Positions 8,615 through 17,651 are shown, counted from the stretch's first letter. The stretch is DNA of 64,000 nucleotides from Sphingomonas sp. CBMAI 2297 (GCF_029870595.1 NZ_JAPDIR010000016.1:1-64000), one strand, 5' to 3'. Numbers and translations are program-made. Notes: a model not told the origin generated them from the letters alone.

Positions 8615-8640
8615 CCTCCGGCACCCCCGGGTGCCGGAGG
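8615..8640 (+). terminator. Hairpin after icd
   Basis: Twelve-base perfect inverted repeat (CCTCCGGCACCC / GGGTGCCGGAGG) with almost no loop, starting 10 bases after the icd stop. It lacks a T run but is very stable and probably ends or protects the icd transcript. Confidence 0.65.
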
Positions 8641-8707
8641 CCGGAAGGTTAACCTTCATCTCGGTGCAAATGAGCGATTGTCACCGCCCTTGAGATGAAT
8701 CTACCAT

Positions 8708-8738
8708 CCCTCCCGATCAAGAGGATGATCGAGGGGGG
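8708..8738 (+). promoter_or_regulatory. Leader hairpin covering the ribosome binding site of the repeat protein
   Basis: Bases 8708-8718 can pair with 8727-8737, with one C-A mismatch and one G-U pair, around an 8-base loop. The right arm is the GGGGGG ribosome binding site of the gene at 8744. A second, interrupted stem (TTCATCTC at 8655-8662 with GAGATGAA at 8692-8699) lies just upstream. Confidence 0.4.
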
Positions 8739-8743
8739 AAATC

Positions 8744-10702
8744 ATGCTCAGTTCGTTGCGCCAGTTGGCGGCAGCGCTCACGCTGCTCGTCGCCGCGGCC
8801 CTGCCTGCCGCCGCGCAGCCCTTTCCGGGCCCATTCCAGCCAGCGCCCTTTCCGCAGCCCTTCCCCTCGCCGGGACCGCTGCCCGCGCCGGCGCCCTTTC
8901 CGGGTTCGGTGCCGTTTCCCGGGCCGCCCGTGGCGCTGCCGCCCCTCACGCAAATCGGGATCGATCCCAATCTCGGCCCGATCTGCGCGGGCCTTCCCGG
9001 CCTCGGCGCCGCACCCTGCGAAATCGTGCAGCGCCAGATTCCGATAGAGATGCGCGCGACGCAGATCTTCCCCCAGCTCATGCGCACGGGTTTCGACCCC
9101 ATCCAGGGCCAGATCTGCGCCGGCCCGCTCGGCCCGGGGCCGTGCGTCGCCGTCGCCCGCTGGATCGCGATGCAGGAACTGGCGCAGCAGCAGATCCAGC
9201 TGCAGGTGATCGGCAACGTGCCCGGTGTCGGCCCGATCTGCGCGGGTCCGCTCGGTCCCGGACCATGCGAGGCGGTTCGCCTCTATCTCATGCAGGCGAC
9301 TGCATCGATGCCGATGAATCCGTTCAATCTCCGCCAGGTCCAGGCGGTGGGAGGGAGCGGGATAGCCGGGCCGAACTGCAACGGGCCGTTCGGCATGATG
9401 CCGTGCCCGATGGTCGGGCAGGTCGGCCTCGATCAGCTGGGCATGACGCCAATCCCCGGCGCCGGCACGTTCGGCCTTCCCGGCGGACTGAACACGCCGC
9501 AGGCGCTGGCAGCTGCCTGCGCGCAGCGCGTCGCGCTCGACGTCGGCGCCTTTGCCGGTTGCGTGGGCCAGCAGGTCATCCTGCCGCAGAACGAGCAGGC
9601 GGTGCTGGATTGCGCGGTATCCAGCAGCGATGTGACGGCTTTCGGCAAATGCGCGGCGCCGCAGCTGGGCATCCGCGTTTCCGAGGATCAGAAGATCCTC
9701 GCCGATTGCGCCTTCCGGACCAGGGGCGACGCGCAGCGGTTCGCCGCCTGCGCCGGCGGCCAGTTCGCGGCGGGGGCGCTCGGCCCGAACGAACAGGCGG
9801 TGCTCGCCTGCGCGGCATCGTCGGGCGCCAATAGCGAGGCGTTCGTCGCTTGCGCGGCGCCGCGCTTCCTGTCGCGCCAGCAGCAAGCGGTGCTCGATTG
9901 CGCGGTCGGCGCGAGTGACGTGACCAGCTTCGCCACCTGCGCGGCGCCGAATGCCGGCATCTCGATGTCCGAAGATCAGCGTATCGTCGCCCGCTGCGCC
10001 ATGCGCAGCAACGGGGACTCGGCTAGCTTCGCGACCTGTGCGGGATCGGCATATCTGGCCAACGGACTGGGCGAGCGCGAGCGGGCCGTGCTGGGGTGCG
10101 CGGCCAGCGCCAATGGCGACAAGGGCAGGTTCGCGGGATGCGCGGCCGAGACGCTGTTCGGCAAGAATCTGAGCCGCGAGCAGCAGATCGCCCTGCGCTG
10201 CGCCGCGGAATCGGGCGGCGACGGCAGCGTGATGCTCGGTTGCGCCGCCGCGAACATGTTCAATCTCCAGCTCAACCCCGAGCAGCAGATCGCCGTGCAG
10301 TGCGTGGTCGGAACCGGCGGCCAGCCCTATGCGGCGGCCGGCTGCATCGCCTCGCGCCTGACCTTGCGCGAATTGACCAAGTGCCTGAGCGACGGAGTCG
10401 GCGGCAAGGGCTGTTTCGGCGATTCCAACGACCTTGTGGGGAAGAATGGCTGGGTGCGCCGGACCATGGGCCAGATCGCCGGCGGGCCGAACTCGCTGAT
10501 CAACAACCCCGGGCAGATCTGGGGCGGCGACAACAGCTTCGTCCGCAATCCCGGGCAGATCTTTGGCGGTTCGAACTCTTTCGTGCGCAATCCCGGGCAG
10601 ATCTTCGGCGGGCCCAATTCGGTGTTCAACAGGCCGAGCCAGCTGCTCCGGGCGCCGAAGGTCCGGATCGGCGGCAAGAGGATCTGCCTGCCCTGGTGCT
10701 GA
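8744..10702 (+). CDS. Secreted Cys-rich protein with three kinds of internal repeat
   Basis: A 652-residue protein of unknown function. A signal peptide (residues 1-24, ending AAALPAAAQ) is followed by a Pro/Phe tract (about 25-65). Next come four units carrying ICAGPLGPGPC or variants, near residues 80, 125, 165 and 211. From about 255 to 540 there are about nine units of roughly 30-35 residues built on EQ....CA, then F..CA, each with two cysteines. The tail (about 585-640) has four copies of a 14-residue unit NSFVRNPGQIFGG and ends in a Cys. Paired cysteines suggest disulfides and an extracytoplasmic, perhaps surface, location. I know no family with this architecture. It is followed after 10 bases by a secreted partner gene. 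Confidence 0.8.
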   Translation: MLSSLRQLAAALTLLVAAALPAAAQPFPGPFQPAPFPQPFPSPGPLPAPAPFPGSVPFPGPPVALPPLTQIGIDPNLGPICAGLPGLGAAPCEIVQRQIPIEMRATQIFPQLMRTGFDPIQGQICAGPLGPGPCVAVARWIAMQELAQQQIQLQVIGNVPGVGPICAGPLGPGPCEAVRLYLMQATASMPMNPFNLRQVQAVGGSGIAGPNCNGPFGMMPCPMVGQVGLDQLGMTPIPGAGTFGLPGGLNTPQALAAACAQRVALDVGAFAGCVGQQVILPQNEQAVLDCAVSSSDVTAFGKCAAPQLGIRVSEDQKILADCAFRTRGDAQRFAACAGGQFAAGALGPNEQAVLACAASSGANSEAFVACAAPRFLSRQQQAVLDCAVGASDVTSFATCAAPNAGISMSEDQRIVARCAMRSNGDSASFATCAGSAYLANGLGERERAVLGCAASANGDKGRFAGCAAETLFGKNLSREQQIALRCAAESGGDGSVMLGCAAANMFNLQLNPEQQIAVQCVVGTGGQPYAAAGCIASRLTLRELTKCLSDGVGGKGCFGDSNDLVGKNGWVRRTMGQIAGGPNSLINNPGQIWGGDNSFVRNPGQIFGGSNSFVRNPGQIFGGPNSVFNRPSQLLRAPKVRIGGKRICLPWC

Positions 10703-10712
10703 AATGGAGGAC

Positions 10713-11300
10713 ATGATGCGCAAGTCGATCGGCCTGCTTCTGGGATTGGTGTTGTTCACGACGCCGGCCCTGGCGCGCGACAAGGACCTTCGCACGATGA
10801 GCAGTGCGAGCGGCGAGGCCGAGATCGGCTTCTGCGTGCGCCCCAGCCCGGATGCCTTCGGGTTCCCGGGCCACAGCTTCGTCACTTTCTCCGCCACGCG
10901 CCCCGGCGGCGGACGCAGCTTCCGCGCGGTCGGGCACACTGTCGCCGCCGGCACGAGCCCTGCCGGCGCCGCCTTCACCTATTTCGGGGGAAGGCCGGTG
11001 GCCGGTGCGCAGATGGAGGAGCGCTACACCCATCTCAAACAGGCCTGCCTGAACCTGAAGGTGGACCGGGCAGCCTATGATCGCGCGGTCGCGGCCGCGC
11101 GTCCGACCCTGACCGCGCTCGGCTTTTCGAACGAGACGGCGGCGGCGCTCGAGCGCTATTCGCTCAATGGGAATGACTGTATCGATTTCGCCGTCCGCGT
11201 CGCCGACGCGCTCGCGCCGGCGGGGCTCCGGGTTCCGGCACGAAGCGCAGTCGACACGCCGCGGACCTATCTGGAGAAGCTGATCGCGGCCAATCCCTGA
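10713..11300 (+). CDS. Secreted protein, possible permuted papain-like (NlpC/P60 or DUF4105-like) hydrolase
   Basis: A 195-residue protein with a signal peptide (MMRKSIGLLLGLVLFTTPALA). The ATG at 10713 is chosen because GGAGG lies 2 bases before it and 5 before the adjacent ATG at 10716; either start gives nearly the same protein. A GHSFVTF motif near residue 51 precedes an NDCIDFAVRVAD motif near residue 153. This His-then-Cys order is that of circularly permuted papain-like hydrolases, but the assignment rests on these two motifs only. It follows the Cys-rich repeat protein by 10 bases, so the two are almost certainly co-transcribed and may act on each other outside the cytoplasm. Confidence 0.6.
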   Translation: MMRKSIGLLLGLVLFTTPALARDKDLRTMSSASGEAEIGFCVRPSPDAFGFPGHSFVTFSATRPGGGRSFRAVGHTVAAGTSPAGAAFTYFGGRPVAGAQMEERYTHLKQACLNLKVDRAAYDRAVAAARPTLTALGFSNETAAALERYSLNGNDCIDFAVRVADALAPAGLRVPARSAVDTPRTYLEKLIAANP

Positions 11301-11478
11301 TTATGGCGCGATTCCCGGCGCTTCGAGCCTTGCAATATGGGACCCGCCATGCTGCCCTTTGCCGCATGGTCAGAATCTCCCCCAGCACGCATATCCCGGC
11401 GAAATCGGCTCCGGTTCGAGCCGATTCTCGTTGCCGCCCAGGCGCGGGATTCGCGAAGGCCGGCGGAGCCCCCGCTCC

Positions 11479-13278
11479 ATGCTGAACCTCGGCAATAGCG
11501 GCCTCAGCGACACGCTGGTGATCCTCGGCGCCGCCGGGCTGGTCATCCCCGCCTTCGCGCGCGTCCGGATCAGTCCGGTGATCGGGTTCATCCTGGTCGG
11601 CGCGCTGGTCGGCCCGTTCGGCCTGGGCAGCCTCGTGCCCACCAATCCCTGGCTCTATCACATCACCATCTCGGACGCGCATGCGATCGAGCCGTTCGCC
11701 GAGTTCGGCATCATCCTGCTGCTGTTCTCGATCGGCCTCGAGCTGTCGTTCAAGCGATTATGGTCGATGCGCACCCTCGTCTTCGGCGTGGGCGCGACCG
11801 AGCTGCTCGGCGCCGGGCTCATCCTCGCCGCCGTCCTCTATCTCACCGGGCTCAGCACCGGCGGCGCGATCGGGCTCGGCCTGGCGCTGGCGCTGTCCTC
11901 CACCGCGATCGTGCTGCCGATCGCCGGCACCACCAGCGCGGTCGGCCGCGCCGCCTTCGCGATGCTGCTGTTCGAGGATCTCGCGCTCGTCCCGATCATC
12001 TTCCTGCTCGGCGCGCTCGCCCCCGCGGCGGGCGGCGAAGCCGGCTGGATCAAGCTCGCCGTGACGCTCGGCTTCGGCCTCGCCACGGTCGCGATCCTGT
12101 TCGTCGGCGGGCGCATGCTGCTGCCGCGCATGTTCGCCCAGGCGGCGCGCACCAAGAGCCCCGAGCTGTTCCTCGCCGCCAGCCTGCTGGTGGTTATCGT
12201 CGCCAGCCTCGCCACCAGCGCGGCCGGCCTCTCGCCGATCGTCGGCGCGCTGATCGCGGGCCTGCTGATCGCCGAGACCGAATATCATGGCGAGGTCGAA
12301 GCGATCACCGCGCCGTTCAAGGGCCTGGCGCTCGGCGTGTTCCTGATCACCGTGGGCATGCGGCTGGACCTGGACTTCATCGTCCACAACTGGGCGCCGC
12401 TGCTCGGTGCCTCGCTGCTGGTGATGCTGGTCAAGGCGGCGGTGACGACCGGCCTGCTCCGCCTCTCGGGCGCGCGCGCCGGCACCGCGGCGGAAGCCGG
12501 GGTGCTGATGGCCAGCCCCTCCGAGACCACGCTGATCGTGCTTGGCGTGGCCGGGGCGGCGGGACTGATCAGCCCGAGCACCGCGGCCTTCTGGACCACC
12601 GTCACCGCGATCGGCCTCACCGCCACGCCGCTGCTCGCCAAGGCGGGGAGCGCCGTCGCGCAGCTGATCGAGCGCTCGAAGATGGAGGAGGCGTCCGACC
12701 CCGCGCTCGAGGAAGTGCAGAACGGCACCGTCATCATCGGCTTCGGCCGGGTCGGCCGCACCGTGGCGGACATGCTGCGCCGCCACAACCTGCCCTATAT
12801 CGGCGTCGACGCCGATATCGACAATGTCAACGCGGCGCGGCGCGGCGGCTATAACGTGCTGTTCGGCGACGTCACCCGCTCCGAGCTGGTCGACAAGCTC
12901 AACCTCGGCCATGCCAAGGCGCTGGTCCTCACCATGGACGATCCGGTGCTCACCGTGCGCCTTGCCAAGCGAGTGCGCGGCTGGGTGCCCAACCTGCCGA
13001 TCATCGCCCGCGCCCGCGATTCCGGCCACGCCGCCGAGCTCTATCGCGCCGGTGCCAGCGAAGCGGTGCCCGAGGCGCTGGAAAGCTCGCTCCAGCTCTC
13101 CGAAGTGGTGCTGGTCGATCTCGGGCTCGCCGTGGGCCCGGTGATCGCCTCGATCCACGAGAAGCGGGACGAGATGCGCAAGAAGATCAAGGAAGTCGCC
13201 GGCATGGATCGCGAGCCGCGCTTCCGCCGGGTGCGCGTCGACAAGGGCGGCGGCGAGGAGGCGGACGCGCCGGCCTGA
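11479..13278 (+). CDS. CPA2-family K+/H+ antiporter with TrkA-N domain (KefB/YbaL-like)
   Basis: A 599-residue inner-membrane protein. The first 390 residues form about 12 membrane segments typical of monovalent cation:proton antiporter 2, including the VLPIAG and ASPSETTLIVLG-like regions. After about residue 410 comes a Rossmann TrkA-N domain (NGTVIIGFGRVGRTVADMLR) that binds nucleotide and gates transport. The acidic C-terminal end follows a coiled, charged stretch. The ATG at 11479 has only a moderate GGAG about 10 bases upstream. An upstream in-frame start at 11359 would add a segment without transporter similarity and is less likely. The exact cation is uncertain. Confidence 0.9.
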   Translation: MLNLGNSGLSDTLVILGAAGLVIPAFARVRISPVIGFILVGALVGPFGLGSLVPTNPWLYHITISDAHAIEPFAEFGIILLLFSIGLELSFKRLWSMRTLVFGVGATELLGAGLILAAVLYLTGLSTGGAIGLGLALALSSTAIVLPIAGTTSAVGRAAFAMLLFEDLALVPIIFLLGALAPAAGGEAGWIKLAVTLGFGLATVAILFVGGRMLLPRMFAQAARTKSPELFLAASLLVVIVASLATSAAGLSPIVGALIAGLLIAETEYHGEVEAITAPFKGLALGVFLITVGMRLDLDFIVHNWAPLLGASLLVMLVKAAVTTGLLRLSGARAGTAAEAGVLMASPSETTLIVLGVAGAAGLISPSTAAFWTTVTAIGLTATPLLAKAGSAVAQLIERSKMEEASDPALEEVQNGTVIIGFGRVGRTVADMLRRHNLPYIGVDADIDNVNAARRGGYNVLFGDVTRSELVDKLNLGHAKALVLTMDDPVLTVRLAKRVRGWVPNLPIIARARDSGHAAELYRAGASEAVPEALESSLQLSEVVLVDLGLAVGPVIASIHEKRDEMRKKIKEVAGMDREPRFRRVRVDKGGGEEADAPA

Positions 13279-13351
13279 GGCCGATTGCGCTTGCCGCCCG
13301 CGCCGGCCGGGCGCATTTCAGGCACCTGTTCCCGTTCGGAGAATATTGACG

Positions 13352-13864
13352 ATGTTCCTCAGCCTGCTGCTCCTCGCGCATGCCGCCGCCGGCCAGACCG
13401 CCGATCCCGTCGCGCCCGCCCGCGCCGGCCAGTATCAGTGCGTCGTGCCCAATCGGGAGAAGAAGACCTGCCTCGGCACCACCAGCTACAAGATCGCCGG
13501 CAGCAGCTATGAAGCGGTCACTCGCCTGTTCCTCGCTCCCTCGCCGCTGATCACGATGGAGGTGCGGACCCGCGGCACGGTGGCGGACGGCAAGTTCTGC
13601 GAGACGGTGAAGCTCGCCGATTTCGAGGCGGGCACGGTGATGGCGAACGGCAAGCCGGCCGATGCGGCGACCGCGACCGCGGTGAAGAGCCAGCTCACCG
13701 CGGTCGTCGCGGCGCTCGACGGCAAGACCGTCTGCTCCGCGATCAAGCCCGCCGAGGACGGCCTGCTGCTCAACGAGACTACCATCGATGGTGCCGCCCG
13801 CCCCGATCTCGGCCAGAAGTTCATCTGGGTCGGCGAGAAGGACGGCTACGGCCTGGGAATGTGA
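13352..13864 (+). CDS. Secreted four-cysteine protein, paralogue 1
   Basis: A 170-residue exported protein of unknown function. The signal peptide is short (MFLSLLLLAHAAAGQ). Four cysteines (in QYQC, KKTC, KFC and TVC) and the blocks PARAG, YEAV, TIDG and the C-terminal DGYGLGM recur at the same places in the next gene. An in-frame TTG six bases upstream is possible, but the ATG at 13352 gives exactly the same length as the paralogue. The stop overlaps the region of the downstream start (ATGTGACCATG), so the pair is translated together. No membrane segment apart from the signal. Probable disulfide-stabilised periplasmic protein. Confidence 0.75.
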   Translation: MFLSLLLLAHAAAGQTADPVAPARAGQYQCVVPNREKKTCLGTTSYKIAGSSYEAVTRLFLAPSPLITMEVRTRGTVADGKFCETVKLADFEAGTVMANGKPADAATATAVKSQLTAVVAALDGKTVCSAIKPAEDGLLLNETTIDGAARPDLGQKFIWVGEKDGYGLGM

Positions 13865-13866
13865 CC

Positions 13867-14379
13867 ATGATCGCGACCCTGCTCCTCCTCGCCGCCGCCG
13901 CGCCGCTCCCCGCCGCCGACGCTCTCGACCCGGCCCGCGCCGGAAAGATCCGCTGCATCGGCCCGGACGCGCATGCGCGCACCTGCGCCACCATGGTGCG
14001 CTACACGGTGCACGAGGACGGCCGCTTCGAAGCCGTGGTCACCGGCGTCGTCTCCACCGAGCCGACGATCCTGCTCGAATATCAGACCGCGGGCCGGATC
14101 GAGGACGGCGCCGTCTGCTCGACCGTCCGCCCGGTCGACTTCACGTCGGGCCGGCTCAGCAAGGACGGGGCACCGCTCGCCCCGGCCGTGGAAAGCTCGG
14201 TCCGCGAGCGGCTGATGCTCGCGCTCCAGCCGCTTGCCGGCAGGAAGCGCTGCTATCGCGACAAGGTCGATGGCGACGGCATCGTGTCCGACATCACGAT
14301 CGACGGCCTTGTCCGCGCCGACATGAACCAGCGCGCTCTATGGGTCTCGTCCGAGGACGGCTGGGCACCAGGGATGTGA
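13867..14379 (+). CDS. Secreted four-cysteine protein, paralogue 2
   Basis: A 170-residue exported protein, homologous along its whole length to the preceding gene (shared PARAGK, TC, EAV, DG..C.TV, DF..G, TIDG and C-terminal DGW.PGM). It arose by tandem duplication, and the two have since diverged to roughly 35-40% identity by eye. A GTG at 13861 overlapping the upstream stop is an alternative start, but the ATG at 13867 gives a normal signal peptide (MIATLLLLAAAAPLPAA) and the same length as the paralogue. A hairpin ends the unit, overlapping the end of alaS. Function is unknown. Confidence 0.75.
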   Translation: MIATLLLLAAAAPLPAADALDPARAGKIRCIGPDAHARTCATMVRYTVHEDGRFEAVVTGVVSTEPTILLEYQTAGRIEDGAVCSTVRPVDFTSGRLSKDGAPLAPAVESSVRERLMLALQPLAGRKRCYRDKVDGDGIVSDITIDGLVRADMNQRALWVSSEDGWAPGM

Positions 14380-14387
14380 ACGGCGCT

Positions 14388-14411
14388 CCGCGGCGGCTCA
14401 GGCCGCCGCGG
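14388..14411. terminator. Bidirectional hairpin between convergent genes
   Basis: Perfect 10-base stem (CCGCGGCGGC / GCCGCCGCGG) around TCAG. The loop contains the alaS stop codon, so the last three alaS codons form part of the stem. It probably terminates the plus-strand paralogue pair, and may serve both directions. Confidence 0.5.
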
Positions 14412-17049
14412 TCGCCTCGGCCAGTGCGGCCTTGACCGCGTCGAGCGCCGCAGCGCCCTTGTCGCCGTCCGGGCCGCCGCCCTGGGCCATGTCGGGCCGG
14501 CCGCCGCCACCCTGCCCGCCCAGCACCGCCACGGCGACCTTGACCAGGTCCACGGCATTGGCCGGCACGCCCTCCGTCACGCCGACCGCGACCGAAGCCC
14601 GTCCCTCGTTGACCGCGACCAGCGCGACCACGCCGCTGCCGACGCGCTGCTTGGCCTCATCGACCGCGCCGCGCAGTTCCTTGGGCTCCAGCCCGTCGAT
14701 CACCTGGCCGATGAAGTTGATGCCGGCCACCTGCTCCGGCCCCGCCGCCTGGGCAGACCCGCCGCCGCCCAGCGCCAGCGCCTTTTTCGCATCGGCCAGC
14801 TCGCGCTCGAGCTTGCGGCGCTCCTCGACCAGCGCAGCGACGCGCGCCGGCACTTCGTCCGGGCTGGCCTTGAGCGTCGCGGCGGCCTCGCGCAGCCGCT
14901 CGTCGCGTGCGTTCAGCCACAGCCGCGCGCCTTCGCCGGTCAGCGCCTCGATGCGCCGCACGCCCGAGGAGACCGCGCTCTCCGAAACGATCTTGAAGAT
15001 CGCGATGTCGCCGGTCGCATTGACGTGCGTGCCGCCGCACAGCTCGACCGAATAGGACGCATCCTCGCCCAGCCCCATCGAGAGCACGCGCACTTCGTCG
15101 CCATATTTCTCGCCGAACAGCGCCATCGCGCCCGCGGCGATCGCGTCGTCGGGCGTCATCAGCCGCGTCTCGACCGCGCCGTTGTGGCGGATCTGCGCGT
15201 TCACATCGGCCTCGATGTCGGCGATCTCCCCGGGCGTGAGCGCCGACGGGTGGGAGAAATCGAAGCGCAGCCGATCCGGCGCCACCAGGCTGCCCTTCTG
15301 GGTAACATGCCCGCCAAGCCGCTTGCGCAGCGCCGCGTGCAGCAGGTGCGTCGCCGAATGGTTGGCCCGCACCCGGTCGCGGCGATCGGCATCGACGGTG
15401 AGGTGGACGGCATCGCCCACCGCGATCTCGCCCTTCTCGATCCTGGCATGGTGCGCATGCAGGCGGCCGAGCGGCTTGGACGTGTCGGCCACCGCGGCGC
15501 TCGCCTTGTCGTTCCAGATCACGCCGGCATCGCCCATCTGCCCGCCGCTCTCGGCGTAGAACGGCGTCTGGTTGGTCAGGATCGTCACGCTGTCGCCGGC
15601 GCCGGCCCGATCGACCTTGGCGCCTTCCTTGACGATCGCGACCACCTGGCCCTCGCCCTGGGTGCCGGCATAGCCGGTGAACTCGGTGCCGCCCAGTTCG
15701 TCGGCCAGATCATACCACAGCTCTTCCGAAGCCTTTTCGCCCGAGCCCTTCCAGGCGGCGCGCGCGGCTTCCTTCTGGCGCTTCATCGCCGCGTCGAAGC
15801 CCGCGCGGTCCACGCCGATCGCGTTGGCGCGCAGCGCGTCCTCGGTCAGGTCATAGGGGAAGCCATATGTGTCGTAGAGCTTGAACGCAGTCTCGCCCGG
15901 CAGCGTATCGCCTTCGGCCATGCCCTGCGTCGCCTCGTCGAGCAGGCGCAGGCCGTTCGCCAGCGTCTGGCGGAAGCGCGTCTCCTCCTGCAGCAGCGTC
16001 GCCTCGATCAGCGGCTGGGCGCGGACGAGCTCGGGATAGGCGGCGCCCATCTCGGCGACCAGCGCCGGCACCATGCGGTGCATCAGCGGATCCTTGGCGC
16101 CGAGCAGATGGGCGTGGCGCATCGCACGGCGCATGATCCGGCGCAGCACATAGCCGCGGCCTTCATTGGCCGGCAGCACGCCGTCCGCCACCAGGAAGCC
16201 CGAGGAGCGCAGGTGATCGGCGATCACGCGATGGCTCGCCTGGTTCTCGCCGGTGGTCGAAGCGCCGGTCAGCGCGCCCGATTCGGCGATCAGCGCCCTG
16301 AACGTGTCGGTATCGTAATTGTCGTGCACGCCCTGGAGGACGGCGGCGACGCGCTCCAGACCCATGCCCGTGTCGATGCTCGGGCGCGGCAGGTCGCCGA
16401 TGATCTCGTCATTCTCCTGCACGAACTGCATGAAGACGAGATTCCAGATCTCGACGAAGCGGTCGCCATCCTCTTCGGGCGATCCCGGCGGGCCGCCCCA
16501 GATATGGTCGCCATGGTCGTAGAAGATCTCCGAGCACGGCCCGCACGGCCCGTCCGAGCCCATCGCCCAGAAATTGTCCTTGGTCGGGATGCGGATGATC
16601 CGCTCCTCGGGCAGGCCGGCGATCTTCTTCCACAACTCGAAGGCCTGGTCGTCGGTATGATAGACGGTCGCGGTCAGCCTGGCCGGCGAAATGCCCCACA
16701 CCTTGGTGAGCAGGGTCCAGGCATGGGTGATCGCCTGCTCCTTGAAATAATCGCCGAAGGAGAAATTCCCCAGCATTTCGAAGAAGGTATGATGGCGCGC
16801 GGTATAGCCGACATTGTCGAGGTCATTGTGCTTGCCGCCGGCCCGGACGCATTTCTGCGAGCTGGTCGCGGTCGAATAGGGGCGGCTCTCCAGCCCGGTG
16901 AACACATTCTTGAACGGCACCATGCCGGCGTTCACGAACATCAGGGTCGGGTCGTTGTGCGGCACCAGCGGGGCGCTGGGAACGCGGGCATGACCCTGGC
17001 CCTCGAAATAGTCGAGGAAGGAACGGCGGATATCGTTGGTGGACGTCAT
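14398..17049 (-). CDS. alaS: Alanyl-tRNA synthetase
   Basis: Charges tRNA-Ala in the cytoplasm. The 883 residues carry the class II catalytic core at the N-terminus (RRSFLDYFEGQGHARVPSA, then a GCGPCSEI-like segment), the editing domain with the zinc motif HSATHLLHAAL and CGGTHV, and the C-Ala domain with a Gly-rich GGQGGGGRPDMAQ stretch near the C-terminus. Length is normal for bacteria. It is followed 17 bases later by the convergent secreted-protein gene. It is downstream of the M50 peptidase gene by 44 bases on the same strand. A long antisense frame across it is a high-GC artefact. Confidence 0.98.
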   Translation of the reverse strand: MTSTNDIRRSFLDYFEGQGHARVPSAPLVPHNDPTLMFVNAGMVPFKNVFTGLESRPYSTATSSQKCVRAGGKHNDLDNVGYTARHHTFFEMLGNFSFGDYFKEQAITHAWTLLTKVWGISPARLTATVYHTDDQAFELWKKIAGLPEERIIRIPTKDNFWAMGSDGPCGPCSEIFYDHGDHIWGGPPGSPEEDGDRFVEIWNLVFMQFVQENDEIIGDLPRPSIDTGMGLERVAAVLQGVHDNYDTDTFRALIAESGALTGASTTGENQASHRVIADHLRSSGFLVADGVLPANEGRGYVLRRIMRRAMRHAHLLGAKDPLMHRMVPALVAEMGAAYPELVRAQPLIEATLLQEETRFRQTLANGLRLLDEATQGMAEGDTLPGETAFKLYDTYGFPYDLTEDALRANAIGVDRAGFDAAMKRQKEAARAAWKGSGEKASEELWYDLADELGGTEFTGYAGTQGEGQVVAIVKEGAKVDRAGAGDSVTILTNQTPFYAESGGQMGDAGVIWNDKASAAVADTSKPLGRLHAHHARIEKGEIAVGDAVHLTVDADRRDRVRANHSATHLLHAALRKRLGGHVTQKGSLVAPDRLRFDFSHPSALTPGEIADIEADVNAQIRHNGAVETRLMTPDDAIAAGAMALFGEKYGDEVRVLSMGLGEDASYSVELCGGTHVNATGDIAIFKIVSESAVSSGVRRIEALTGEGARLWLNARDERLREAAATLKASPDEVPARVAALVEERRKLERELADAKKALALGGGGSAQAAGPEQVAGINFIGQVIDGLEPKELRGAVDEAKQRVGSGVVALVAVNEGRASVAVGVTEGVPANAVDLVKVAVAVLGGQGGGGRPDMAQGGGPDGDKGAAALDAVKAALAEATAAA

Positions 17050-17093
17050 ACGCGCGACTTAAGCGAGCAGTTGGGGATGAACAAGCATTTCGA

Positions 17094-17642
17094 CTAGCCG
17101 CGGCGGCGATGGCTGGCATGTATCGTTCGCAAGATCACGGACCCGTCACTTCCTTTGAACGGCAGAAGGTTGGCAACCGCCATGCCGCCTGACACGAGCA
17201 CAAGCGGCGCCAGTGCCAGCTCGGCAACGTGCAGGCCCATCATTCCCAGCAGCGTGGCAACACCGCCGGCGACGAGCGCCACCGCGAAATTCGCAGCCGG
17301 CCCTGCCGCCGCGATATATGCTTCGAAGCGCTGGCGCCCCCAATGGCCCGCGAACTCATATACGACATATCCGGCGACATCACCGCCTCCTCGCGGCGCG
17401 ACAATCGTCAGCTGCCGTGGACGCATCCGAAGGGAGAATATCCAGACGCAAATATACCTCACCTCTGCGCCGAGCCTCGCAGCCATCCAAGCGTGACCGA
17501 GCTCGTGAATCAGCGTGGCGCCGAACGACGACAGGAAGAACAGCAGCAGCGCCGACGGAAAATTGAAGTGGGCGCCCTCATAGAGGGCGCCGAAGGCAAC
17601 GGCGTTGACGATTAGAAAGACGGCTATCGCAAGCTGGCGCAT
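17094..17642 (-). CDS. M50-family membrane metallopeptidase (site-2-protease-like)
   Basis: A 182-residue polytopic membrane protein. It has the zinc motif HELGH at residues 46-50 within a hydrophobic helix, and a second motif NLLPFKGSDG near residue 159 that supplies the third ligand (Asp) in M50 enzymes. Four or more hydrophobic segments are visible. It has no PDZ or CBS domain, so it is a minimal form. Members cleave proteins inside the membrane, for example anti-sigma factors. No candidate substrate is encoded next to it. It lies 9 bases after the M24 peptidase gene, so the two share a transcript. Confidence 0.85.
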   Translation of the reverse strand: MRQLAIAVFLIVNAVAFGALYEGAHFNFPSALLLFFLSSFGATLIHELGHAWMAARLGAEVRYICVWIFSLRMRPRQLTIVAPRGGGDVAGYVVYEFAGHWGRQRFEAYIAAAGPAANFAVALVAGGVATLLGMMGLHVAELALAPLVLVSGGMAVANLLPFKGSDGSVILRTIHASHRRRG

Positions 17643-17651
17643 ATATATCCC

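Noticed and set aside
15025..17097. 690-codon frame antisense to alaS
   Set aside because: Shadow of alaS with typical high-GC antisense composition and no recognisable domain.
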